Shown here piece after piece: positions 10,010-22,572 of a stretch of DNA of 64,000 nucleotides. Under the pieces are notes generated by a model that worked only from the letters and a program-made list of their open reading frames with translations, did not search any database and had not been told where the DNA came from. The DNA comes from Neurospora tetraspora (lineage: Eukaryota; Ascomycota; Sordariomycetes; Sordariales; Sordariaceae), in NCBI RefSeq assembly GCF_033439725.1, contig NW_026944384.1:2170001-2234000 (forward strand), written 5' to 3'. Position numbers and translations under genes: made by a program. The first letter of the stretch is position 1; every line of letters begins with the position of its first letter.

Positions 10010-13000
10010 CGTAGATTTAATTTAATAATTAAATCCATCTTATATTATATATAACCCCGCTTCTCCACATACTTTAATATACGTAAATACTTTTACTACA
10101 ATAATAACTCATTACTTATTAACGATTATAACGTACCAAAATCAATTTGTAAATATATACTATATATAAAACCAACGTATATTTACTTTAAACTAACTCT
10201 AAAGAAAGAAAGTATATCCGCTAACAAAGAAAGCAATATTATCGTAAAATTCCGCCCCTATACTTTTAAGGGTAAATCCCTTACGTAAAATATAAACGAC
10301 AATAAAGTATTAAAGGAATTAACTAGTAATTAGCTTAAGGAAAAACGTTTCTATTTCACTATTAAAAAATTCCTTAATTATAATATTAATAAAGCTTATA
10401 CTATTTTAATTATAAACTAAGTAAAAATACCTATTAAAATTAATTAATCGATATTAAAAGCAATTGAATTTAATAAAAGAATATAGAATATTATCCGCCG
10501 CCTTAATTTTAAAAGATATTAAGTAAAGGGAGAGTTAATTATTTCGGTTCTAAAGTAGGATTGCCCCGAATAATTTATCGGCCTAGTCCGTTATTTTTTC
10601 AGCGTTAAAACTAATATAAACCCTTATACTAAATATATAATTATTAATAATTATAGTCCTTTCGCCGATTGCGTTTTCAGCGGTAAATTTATCAATAAGA
10701 ATATTTATACTAATTATTATTATAGAAGCGAAAGTAAAAATTGCTCTTTACATAAGGGTATGTTATATTTTTATTCTTTTTCAATTATTATATTTACTTA
10801 CTAATATTCTTTTTAACTTTTGAGAAAGCCGAAGAGAAAAAAAAGTGAAATAAGGTCCCCTTCTCTGCCAAAACTATTCGTAGCTATAAAGTTAAGGATT
10901 TAGAAAGGGTTTTAACTTAGGTTTGCGCTAAAATTATAAAGCGTAAAGTTAAAATACGTTAAATACTAAATAATAAATTAAAAGTAATTATATAGTTAGG
11001 GTTTAAATATACTTTATACGTTTAAATAATTACTTTTAAAAGACTTATTTACTCTATTAAATACTATAGAATGTATAAAACCTTTTATATTTATTATATT
11101 TAAAATAATAATAATAAAAAGAAAATAAAAAATAAAACATTAGAGCTTTACGTAATTTGAATATTAAATTAATAATAAAAGTTTTAAGGATTTTTATTTA
11201 ATGATTATAAATTAAAACCTTTATAATTAAATCAAATTATTTAATAAAGTATTAAAATCCGTTAGATTCCTAAATTATATTAAAGTTAGAAATGGAACGC
11301 TATTTAAATATTTTTCCTTTAGAAGGTTTTATTCTTTTAAAAATTATATATTTTATAAAATTAGTATTAATTTCCTTAAAATATATTTATTTGACCGTTT
11401 TAATAAAGAGGGTAACCTTTATTATTATTAGTATTAGGTTTTGAAATTACTTTTAATTTAAAAATATTTTAAACCTTATAAAAATCTCAGGAATTCTATA
11501 ATAAAATTAAATAACTATATTTAATAATTAATATAAATATTGAAATAATTCTTTCCTAAGGGATTATATAAGATTGTAATTAAAGGTATATTAAATTCCG
11601 GTAGTAAAAATTTCTATGTTATAAATCGATTCGAAAAATTGTTAAATGTGAATAAAAAAATATAAAATCTAAATCTTTAAAATTACAAAGAACGGTTAAC
11701 GATTATTTAATAAAGATATTTAATATATAATTATTATAAATAAATAATGAATTAGTTAGAATATAACTGTATAATATTTAATTATTATAAAATCCTTTTT
11801 TCTTTTAAAGAAATTTCCTTCTTATAGATTTTTTAAATTATTTAATTATTTTATAAATAATATAATTATAAGGTTGCATTTTTCGCCTTCTAAGAATTAT
11901 AAAGATAATTTTTTTAATTCCGTACATTAAAAATAAATAAAAAAATTACTTTTAAACTTCAAAAGGTTTCGAAATTAAAAGAACAAAAGCTTCCCTTATT
12001 GATGAAGGTCCTTATTTACTTTAATTAAATTATATATACTATAATTTTATTTTAAGCTGTTCAATATAATTTAAATTATTTATAAATTCTTTTATAAAGG
12101 TTAGCATTATATATAAAATTGAATTTGAATTACGAATATTTGATTAAATTTATTCGGTTTTATTTAATTAAATAAATAATATATATATTTATACAACCTT
12201 TTAATTGTATAATATATATTTAAAACTCAATAAGATTATATATATAAATCTAATTTATAAAGATTTATTATTATAAGAATCCTTATAGAAATTCAATTTA
12301 AAACTCTTAAAATATTAAATTATTTATATAAATTATTAAATAAATCATTTATATAAAATAATTATTTCTTATATAAAGGAATAAACTTATAATTAAATAA
12401 TTATATACTTTTCGAATTAAAATTTAATGTAATTATTATAAATATAAAGAAGTTTTTAAAATAATTCGAAAAATAATTCTTTAATTTAATAGAACTCCTA
12501 ATAAATTTAATATACATAATGGATTTACAAATTATTTTTAAATTTATTAATAATAAACGTAAATGAAGCTATATTTATGTAATAAATGATCAAACTAATT
12601 GAAATAAATCTACTTTTATAATAAATTTAAATTAATATAATATTTTTAATTTATACTCCTAATACCCATCCCAAAGGGCGTACTATACTCATACCCCCTA
12701 TTAGCTATTAAGCTATACTATAATACTTACTACTAAAATAGTTTTTAATATTTAAGGGAGAGACCAACTACTTCCAATTAAACTCAACTCTTTTTAATTT
12801 CTTCTTAATAGGCACTACTTTTTTATATCCCTTATTACTTACCCAAACGTTTACTTACTACCCATTATTCAACTTTATAGTTTTATAGTACTTACGCAAC
12901 CTACCTTTACTCTAATATCTTCCGTACGCTACCCCGAAAGTAACGTTCGCTATTCAAATATTTTAATTAATTATTTAATATAATTAATATATACCGATTA

Positions 13001-15423
13001 TAATTAACCACTCGTTATTAAAATAATACTTCTTAATATGCCGGAAACCGCTTTCGTTATAAATTTAAATTCCCTAATAGATACCCTTACCCGTCTACTT
13101 CTATTTACCTAAATTAATACTACTATCGTCCTTTACGCTAATTATATTAAAAAACGAACATTTATTATCCCTACTATTTCCGTCCCGATAATTATAAAAA
13201 ATATTCCTCTTAGTAAAATTATAGAAGTCAATGTAATTTACCGTTAATAAGCTGTTTTCTTAATCGAAAAGATTTTATTTTAAAATATTCGATTAGTTAT
13301 TTTCAATTAGTACTTAAAATATATTAAATACTAAAAGGGTAAAAAAGGGCCTCCTATAAACGATAAGCCCCTATAGTATTTTATTTACACTTACACCAAA
13401 CCCTATATTTTAAATAAGGGGCTATTCGACAACTACCTTTATTTTATTCACTAAATTAGCAAATAATATATATTTAATAAGAAGGCCCCCGAGGATACTA
13501 ATATTAATAAGTTTAAATTCGTTAATACCAACCCTTTTTTAAATAATAATAAAATATAGTTTACTAACTTCTATATAGAACTATTAAAGCTGATTAACTT
13601 CGATAAGCTTAGAAAAGAAGTAGAAATTATAGGTAAAGCGAAGAAGGATTAGCCTATAATAATTATTTTCGTTTAAACTATTATTATAAAGAATAGCGAT
13701 AATTCTACTAATACCGACGCTATTTATAAAATGATAATATTAAAGCGTACGCAAAAGCGGGCCGTTTCCTTACGCGATAGGAATTCCGCTTTCTTTCCTA
13801 CTCTTAAACGGATATTAGCTTTAAAGAAGGATATTAAATAGGAGCCGAATATTAAAAAGGAATCGGGTATTAAGAGAAAGCCGGCTATTAAGAGGGAGTT
13901 GGCTATTAAAAGGGAATCGGGTATTAAGAAGGAGCTAAATACAAAAACAGAACTTAATATAATATAAGCGTTAAAAATTAAATAAGAATGCTAAATTAAG
14001 TAGGGGGGTAATACTAACCGAAGTGTAAGCGTAAAGAGAAAGTCTAATCCGAAAGAAGAAGCGGAGTATAAAAATACTCCCTCCTCTTCTTAATAGTAGA
14101 TTAAATTTTAAAAGGAAAATAATACAGAGAATAATAGGTAGGGGTCGGTAAATAATAATATTATTATATCGGATTATATTATTTTAGATAGGGAAGATTT
14201 TATCGATTTGGCCAATACTAAGGAAATCTCCGCGTACTTTATAAAGGGCCGGAGAAATTTACGGCCAATCGATTTCAATAGTTTTAATTCCACGCTTATT
14301 CCGGCTGAAATACCCCCGACGCTTTTAATTTATAATCGTAGACGGGTGATTTTTAACATATTAGCTTTCTCTTTTTATTTACGGACAATCTTTATAATAA
14401 TAATATAATTAATATTTTATATTTATTTAAACTTTATATTCCTTACTACTTTATAATATCCGTATTAAATGTACTAAAATATAGGTAAAGTATTAATATT
14501 GTAAAGAATATTATTCTTCCTATTTACTTATATTGTAAAGTTTAGACTTTTGAAATAGAGTTTAATAAATTAGAATAATTGAATATAAATTTTATATATA
14601 TTTGACTACAGCGTAGAATTTAAGAATTTAATAGTTAAATAATATATATAAAAGAAATATATTATTAAACTTCTAAATTCGAATTACGTTTATAATTTTT
14701 TTTTTTTCTTTTCATAAAATCTTTTTTTTTTATCTTTTTTAACTTATATATTCCTATCTTCGTAAATATAAATTGGTAATTTTTACAAAACTTTTATTAA
14801 TATATTTTATTTATAATAAAAATATTAACCTATATAAACGGAGACCTTTTACTTCTATATTATAAGAATATTATCTATATTTAAATAATATAAATATATA
14901 AATACCTTTTACTATTAGCTAAATTATACTATTAGTTTAATTTACTTATACGTCGACAATATCTTTTATTGTACTAATATTTAATTAATTTTAAAAGTAT
15001 TCAATTATTTCTAATTTTGGTACTAATTGTACTAATACTTATTACTACCTTCAATTCTATTAATTCTGCCCTCTAACACCTCTATTATCCTGTTACGTTT
15101 CCTCCCCCTTATTTAACCAATTCTTTTACCTTATTGAAACTACTTATTAATAATTTTATAAAATATATGGCCGGAATTTTCTATACTAGCTTATATTCCC
15201 TTAATTAATCCCGAAAGTAATCGTATTGTTATTGGAATAGTTAATCTTAAGTATTTTGAACGTATAGGACGAAACTTTCCATAATTAAAATATACAATTC
15301 CATTATTTCTTAATATTAATTTAAAATTGTTTTGCCGAACAATATTTTCTAAATATATATACTACCCCTAATCTATTTTACACCGGTAATTAAAAACTTT
15401 AGCCTTATTATATTTATAATTAT
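10010..15423. other. AT-rich RIP-decayed DNA with unidentified coding traces
   Basis: CpA and TpG are nearly absent and CpG persists. Stretches with more GC (about 10,200-10,760, 12,650-14,400 and 15,020-15,250) look like former coding exons. I could not assign them to a family with confidence. No intact gene is present. This is treated as fossil transposon DNA. Confidence 0.6.
13815..13945 (+). repeat. Degenerate 21-bp tandem repeat
   Basis: About six imperfect units of roughly 21 bp with a shared core like GGCTATTAAGAGGGAG, for example around 13,860-13,935. In one frame this would read as 7-residue Ile-Lys-rich units, so it may be a repeat from a former protein rather than a satellite. Confidence 0.55.
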
Positions 15424-15735
15424 CACAGGGCTAGATCACATGCCCTATGCCAGTCGTGCCATTGGCCAATACTGCACTGCGGCTCAGCTGCAGCCATTAC
15501 CATGGCACTGGGCTCAGCCTTGGCAGCGGTCACGGGGTAGATCCACTCGGCTAGGTGGATCTCACCCGTGCCCTATATCTGCCCTAGCTACGCATACCTT
15601 TCTTATTTTCTTCGTACAATAATAAAAATCATACATTATACTTAACGGTGCCTTCGCCCTGTAATAATTTATTATACTTATACATTACACTACGCATGCT
15701 CACTTACTATAAATATCGCAACGAACGTCTTTCTT
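15424..15735. other. GC-rich island not touched by RIP
   Basis: An abrupt change from AT-rich DNA to about 175 bp of GC-rich sequence (15,424-15,600) with many CpA and TpG dinucleotides. A less clear tail to about 15,735 still keeps CpA. It contains the hairpin AGATCCAC-8 nt-GTGGATCT at 15,539-15,562. On the minus strand the string TAGCCGAGTGG matches the tRNA A-box consensus, but no good B-box follows, so a SINE is only a possibility. No target duplication was found. Confidence 0.6.
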
Positions 15736-16699
15736 AGCAACTTATTAGTAGTTAAATTTTCGGATTGTTTTTAATATTCTCGCCCTTTATGAAACGGAAA
15801 ATTAATCCAATAACAATACTCATCCATTTAGTACTTTTAATTATAAATAGATTCTACAACTATTGCAATTATAGTAATTAAACCTTAAACAATATCCTTA
15901 ATTCTAAATAAATTTATTTTACTTACTCCGAAAATAATAATAATACCGATATTAAATTTATAATTATTAATTATCCCCCTAATCTCTTAAGCGAGACTAC
16001 CTTTATTAATTAAATTTCAACTCTCAATATAATTAATAATTACCCTATCCTCCAGGAATTAAATTCCTATAAAGCCAACATTCCTTATCCCCCTAATTAT
16101 TATTATTAAGGTTATAAATTCTATAATCCTAATTTTATCTCCTAAAGTTCAAGCAATCCCCCAGTTAATAGTAACGAAATAGTTACCAATAACAAATTAG
16201 CCTTAATAACTTTACGTACGCATAGTAATAATACTATATATCGCTATCCCTAATCCTTTTTATATAATATATTATTAATTAACGACCCTATTGTCTTATA
16301 CCCAATCGTCTTTCGCTAGTATACTAACTATATTACTTAATTACCAGCTTTTATAATTATAATTAATACTATCGCTAAAGCCTTTCGTACCTCCAAGGAA
16401 CGCTACCATTAAGAGATCCTGTATAGGGAGGCGGAAGATTATGTTAATAAATAGTACTAAAGGAACCTTTAAAATAAAATAATTTAATAGAAATTTAAAA
16501 TTAAGAAGTAATTTAATAAGTATAAGGATATAGAATAATTATACGTAAACTATAATAAAGAAATATTCAACATAATTAATAATAACGGCGTTATAAAAAT
16601 TTAAATAATTTTTCTATAAATCTAAATACTTTATTTATAGAATTAAATTGTAAAATTACAAACCAAAAATAACGGTTTTATAATTTTATTTAAAAATAA

Positions 16700-19600
16700 C
16701 AGCGTTAACGCCCCTAGTAACTTTAGCCTTAATAATAATAACTCTGACGGTAATAGTAGTAGAGGTCCCGGAAGTCTCGGTAATAGTAATTATAACCCTC
16801 CCTCTAAACCCCTAATTCTAATTCTAACTATAAGCGCCGCAAATTATAATAATAATAGTCGTCGTCATATAGTATTAAAACCCGAAGTCTTTAACGTATC
16901 GAATAAAATTCCTAAGGATTATAATAACGCTTATTCGATTTAGCATATAAAAATTCGTTTATATTAGAGTATAAACGAATAAGTTTTCCCTATAAAGTAT
17001 ATTAAACTCTTCTATATTTATACCTATTTAAGTAAAATATTTATAATTAATATTGAAAAGGATATAAAATTTATTATAAAGAATAAGGACTCTTCAATAT
17101 AGTTTTAAAAAATAAGCGAGGATTTAATTAATTACTTTAATATTCTTCATAATATTATAAATATAAAATTAAACGCCGAATATATTTTCTAATAACTTTA
17201 ATAGAAATCCAACTTCTAAAATTTTAAAGATAAATTCATTTTCTATACCGACCGTTATAGTATAGGCGATTTAATAAGAGTCTTTTTACTTAAGAAGAAG
17301 GTTAATAATTAATTTAGGGAATTAATTAATTATTGAACTAATTTCCTAATTAGTAATAATTTTTAGGGTTAAATTTTATTCTTGTATAGTTTCGTTCGTA
17401 ATTACGAAGAGGCTACTTTCGAAAAGAAATTCTCTAACCTTTTCGGTAACTGTAGTAACTCCGGCTTTAACTCTGGTAACAGCGGCTCTAACGGTAGAAA
17501 TAATAGCAGCGGATCTACTAAGACCGTTTTACAAAGTAGTGATACTATAGATTTAAATTAATTTAAAATTATTATACGTTGTATTATACCCTTTAATACT
17601 TAGAAATAACGCTAGGATAATAGCGAATATAAGAGGTGTAATAAGAAGGGCTATAAATAGAAGACCTATTGGCGGCTCGTAGATTTAAGTAACGGTAAGG
17701 GACTTATTGCTAATATTAAAATTAATTACCTTAAGAAGCCCAGTAATAACGATAAGAAACCCGGCTAGAGTGGTTATAGTAACGGCGGCGATAACGTTAA
17801 TACGGTCGATGGCAGGGGTAGTAAGGCTATTCCTAAAGTTAATAATAGTAATATTAGTAATACCGGTACAGGAAATATAGCGTTTCCGTTATAAGTCGCT
17901 AGCGGAGGCTACTACCTAAGAAAGATAAAGGAAAGGAAGAAGAGTTAAAAGGATAACTACTAAAACTAAAGTATAGAAAATTAAACTAAAAGGATTCTTT
18001 ATTAATTAATTTAATTACAATTAAGCTAGAAAAATCTATCCTTCTTTTTAATTACATTTATTATAGTAAGCGTAAAATATATTATTTAATATTAATTAAT
18101 AGCGGTTATACGGGTAAAACCTTTATTAACGTAAATTTTATTAAATAAAATGATTTATTAATCTATAAATTAGAACAGCCGCGGCCGTTAAGGCTAGTAA
18201 ATGGTAATATTAATATTTATATTACCGATTATATACGGTTAACTATAAAAATTAGCGTTTACAATAAAAACATTAATATATTAATATTTATATTGTTATT
18301 AAAAAACCCGGTTATCCTAAGGCTCCCCTAACTATAATAGTACAACCCCTTAACAAATTAGGAAATAGGAGAGTTCAAATTCAACAAAAAATACTGGAGC
18401 AAATATCTTCCTAAGAATATACCTAATTTCTAAATACGGGTACCCAAAATCTTATATAGGGATACTGTAAAAGTTATTAAAAAGGGAACGGAAGGAGAGA
18501 TAGAATCGGCGTTAACGGCAGTGCCGCCTTCTTTAAATAACGGACCGGGTTTCGAAAATATACTAGCGGTACCGGAACCCGAGGTTAGGCTATTATTAAA
18601 ATTAGAACTAGACGTAGCTTACCTACTAGACCCAAAATCGGTTTAACCGTTAGTACCGAACCCAGAACGCTCCTAAGAACCTTTAGTACTATTTTAAATT
18701 AAACGTATAATTTAATATAGAAGAGTTCGATTACAGACGAAAATCGCAAAGAGGATAAGGAATAACATAAACCCTAAAATATTATAGCCTACTAATTTAC
18801 TAGAAGAAAGCTAAATAATAATATTACTTTATAATTTAATACTTATGCCCAAACCTAAGACTAAGCTAGTACTTTGCAAACTAATTAGCGGATAGCGTAT
18901 ATTTACTATAGACTTAATTAGAAAGCCTTTAATACTATTATTCGTAAGGCCTATCAATATTAATAGTATCCTTATTAATATAAACAAGATTATAGAATTT
19001 AATATTACGAACTTCAATTTTGCAGTCTATATAGAACAATTAGAAGCGATCGTTACGAGTAAGGTTGAAATCAAGAAAGCGATTAAGTAAATAGAAGCGG
19101 AAGTAAAGAGTAAAAGTAAGAAGGAATTGGAAGATAGGAAGCTGGAAGTTATAGATTAAATATATAAAAATATTTATATAAATAATAGAATTAAGTATAA
19201 AGATAAGTTTATAGACTACTTTCTAAAAATTTTAAAAGGTAATATAAACGAAGCTATATTGAGGATTATAAAGGAGGACGCTAAAAGATTCTACGAAAAG
19301 GCGGATAAACCTTTAATTACCGAAGAGTAATTTTAAGGTAAGGATACTAGTATATTATTATAAATATTAAAAAGTGGCCAACCCTAATGACGCTAAGATT
19401 ATACCTTAATATAAATCTTATAATTATAAAATCGAATTAATCCCGGGAATTAAATTACCTAATGCCCGATTATAACTATTCTCCCCCTTAGAATTAAGGG
19501 TTATTAAAAAATAATTGGATAAAAATATTAAATAAAAATTTATTAAACTATTATAATTGCCAATAAGTTTACTAATTTTATTAACTAAAAAGCCAAATAG

Positions 19601-20950
19601 CGGTATCCGTATTTACGTAAATTATAGAAGCATTAATAATACAACTTTAAAAATATAATACCCTTTTCCCCTAATTAAAGAAACCTTAAACGCTATTTAC
19701 AAAACCAAAATTTTTATTAAATTCGATATTATTATAACCTTCAACCGTATATAAATTCATAAGGGCTACAAATAACTAATGACGTTTATAATATAATTTA
19801 AATTATATAAGTCTTTAATTTAGCCTTTCGGGTTATAAAGCGCCCCAATAACCTTCTAAAATTTTATTAACGATATCCTATATAATACTTTAAACAAATT
19901 CGCCACTGTTTACTTCAATAATATCATTATTTATTTGGATAACGAAGAAGAATATATTAAATACGTATTAAATATACTAGAACGCTTAGAAAAGTCTAAA
20001 TTATAAACCGATATCGATAAATGCGAATTCTATATAATAAAAACCCAATATTTAGGTCTAATTATTATACCAGAAAATATAGAAATAGATATAAATAAAG
20101 TTAAAGTAATAATATAGGAGGCTCCAAAATTAAAAAAAGGATTATAATCTTTCCTAAGCTTTACTAATTTCTACCGTTGGTTTATTAAAAATTTCTCGAG
20201 TATAGTTAAACCCCTTTATAAACTTATTAATAAGACAGCGGACTAGTATTAGCATATCGAATATTAAAAGGTATTTAATAATTTTAAGGCTACTTTTACG
20301 ATAGCACCGGTCCTAAAAATCTATAACTAGAGTAAGAGAATAGTAATTAAGACAAATATATCGAATTGGGCGTTTAGAAGAACCCTCTTATAATGGGGGG
20401 ACGACGGAATTCTCTACCTAGTAGTATACTTTTTAACAAAGTATATTACAACAGAATATAATTACGATATTTACGATAAGGAATTGCTAACAATTATAAA
20501 GGCGTTGGAAAAATAGTCCTTAAAATTCGAAGGGGCCTAAGAGGAGGTAAAAATTATTATAGATTATAAAAACCTCAAAACGTTTACAACTACGAAGTAA
20601 TTTACCCCTCGTTATATAAAGTAGTTGGAATTTTTTAATCGCTTTAATTTCCGTATTATATATAGGTAAGGCCTAAATAACGTTAGGCCTAACGCCTTAA
20701 ACTGGAAACCTAAGGATAGGCTATAAAATAATGATAATAAATAGTTATTCGTAAGAAAGAAGCTTCTAATCGATTCGGACCGCTTCGACCCGGCCTTCTT
20801 CGAAGACGACAATATAAAAGAAAATTTAAATATTACTAATTTATATTTAAGAGCTATAAAGGAGGCCTAGCGTAACTAGAATTAATTAACGTATATCGGA
20901 GGTAATTAATCGTAATATCCTAAGCTAATTTAAATTCCCTTATAAGGTAC
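16700..20950 (+). mobile_element. Fossil Gypsy (Ty3)-type LTR retrotransposon, internal region
   Basis: Plus-strand similarity in the classic order: a gag-like segment (about 16,850-17,650), an aspartic-protease-like segment (about 18,070-18,450), reverse transcriptase (about 19,420-20,150) and RNase H (about 20,200-20,800). The order protease, RT, RNase H is that of Ty3/Gypsy elements in ascomycetes. No integrase region was recognised after RNase H, and I could not delimit LTRs. It is broken throughout by RIP, with very many lesions, and is therefore old relative to the LINE at 22.6 kb. Confidence 0.8.
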
Positions 20951-22572
20951 CTAGTACGGACTCATATAAATAACGCTCTATATTTCTATATAGCTACTCA
21001 AGAATTAAAGATTATTAGCCATTTATTTTATATTCTTTATTTAATTATATATTTGAAGAATTTAGAATATATATATATATATATTTATATATAGAAAATA
21101 TATATGAAAAGGTTTAAAAAAAATACCCTTTAATAAATATTGTAGTTTTTATACTTATTTATTCTCAACAAAAATATAGATTTTCCAATTGGGTTTTCTT
21201 TTAAGAAGTAAATTATTATTTATATAAATATATAAATGTATATAATTAAGTCTTTAAAATTATAAAAGTATTTTAGAATTATCTTCTTTAATATTAAGAA
21301 TAATCATTTCTAAAACTTTCATTTTATAATTCTTATAAATTATATATATTAATCCTTTTTACATAATAAAGATTATTATTATAGTAAATAATTATATATT
21401 AATATATATAAATATTCTAATATAATTAATTTCGTTATTAATAAGCTTCTTTAGTTTAAGGGTATTAAAAATTATATTCTTTAGGTTATAAGAATTGAAG
21501 TTTATTCTACCCTTATAGAAATTTAAAAAAAGAATTTTTTAAAAAAAACTAAAAATAATAAAAGCGCCCTCGCTAAATTATAATTAACAATAAAGAACGG
21601 TTCTTTTTATTATAAATAATATAAATCCTTAGCGCTTTTAATTTAAAAAAACTTGAAGGATTTATATAGTTTTAAATCTTAAATTGCTAAGATTTTTATT
21701 ATTAAGGAAATTTCCACCTTTATTTTTTAATAAAAGATAAAAATATATTTAAATATAATCAAAATAATAAATAATAGATTAAAAGTTAAGGAAATCGAAT
21801 TACATCTTTAAATCTTTATATTTTAAATTCTATTTAACTTACGGAAAGGGTTTAGAAGTTAATTTTTCTCTATAATAAAAAATTTTAAAAAAGATTTTAA
21901 AGCTTATATTTTAAAGATGTTAGTTTCGTCTTTCTTGAACGAATTTAAACGTAAAAATTCTAATTATAATAATATTCTTTTTATTAATAAAAAGAATAAT
22001 AATAATGTATTTAAATCTTATAATAAGAATTCTAATTCTTTTTAAATTTTAAAACTTTATAAAGGGAAGAAAATTTAAAAAGTAATTAAAAAGGTTATTT
22101 TCTATATTTATAATAGTAAACTTAAGTATAAAGTATAATGATTATATTTTTCTATATTTAAATAAAGTTCCTAAATATTTTAAGAAGTTAAAGAAATATA
22201 AAAATTTTAACAATTTTTTTGAATTTTAGAAGTCGAAGATAATAAGTTTATTAATAAAGTTTTCGAAAATATTTAAATAGTAAATAGAATGACACTTAAT
22301 ATTCTAAATATTATTATTAAAAAGATTTAATTTATTAAATTAGAAGATAATTATAATTAAGTATTAAAATTAAAAATTAAAAGGTTATTTAATAGTTTTC
22401 TTGAATTATATTATTCGACTACGTTTAATAAAAATAATATAAATAATTAAAAAAATATTTCTACGATTTATTTTAAATCTACAACTTAAATTATTATAAA
22501 TAAGAATTTGTTTTATGAAAATTAATTTTTTAAAAAAGGCTATTTAAAGGTTTACATTAAATATTATAAATA
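20951..22572. other. Very AT-rich decayed DNA left of the LINE
   Basis: Long runs of A/T with short AT dinucleotide tracts (for example near 21,060-21,090). No gene or known domain was recognised. It is continuous with the DNA to the right of the LINE insertion (from 25,010), which forms the other half of the same target. Confidence 0.6.

Noticed and set aside
14208-14408. A 66-codon frame in a GC-richer patch of the RIP block.
   Set aside because: Short, no family match, and inside decayed transposon DNA; more likely an exon remnant than a gene.
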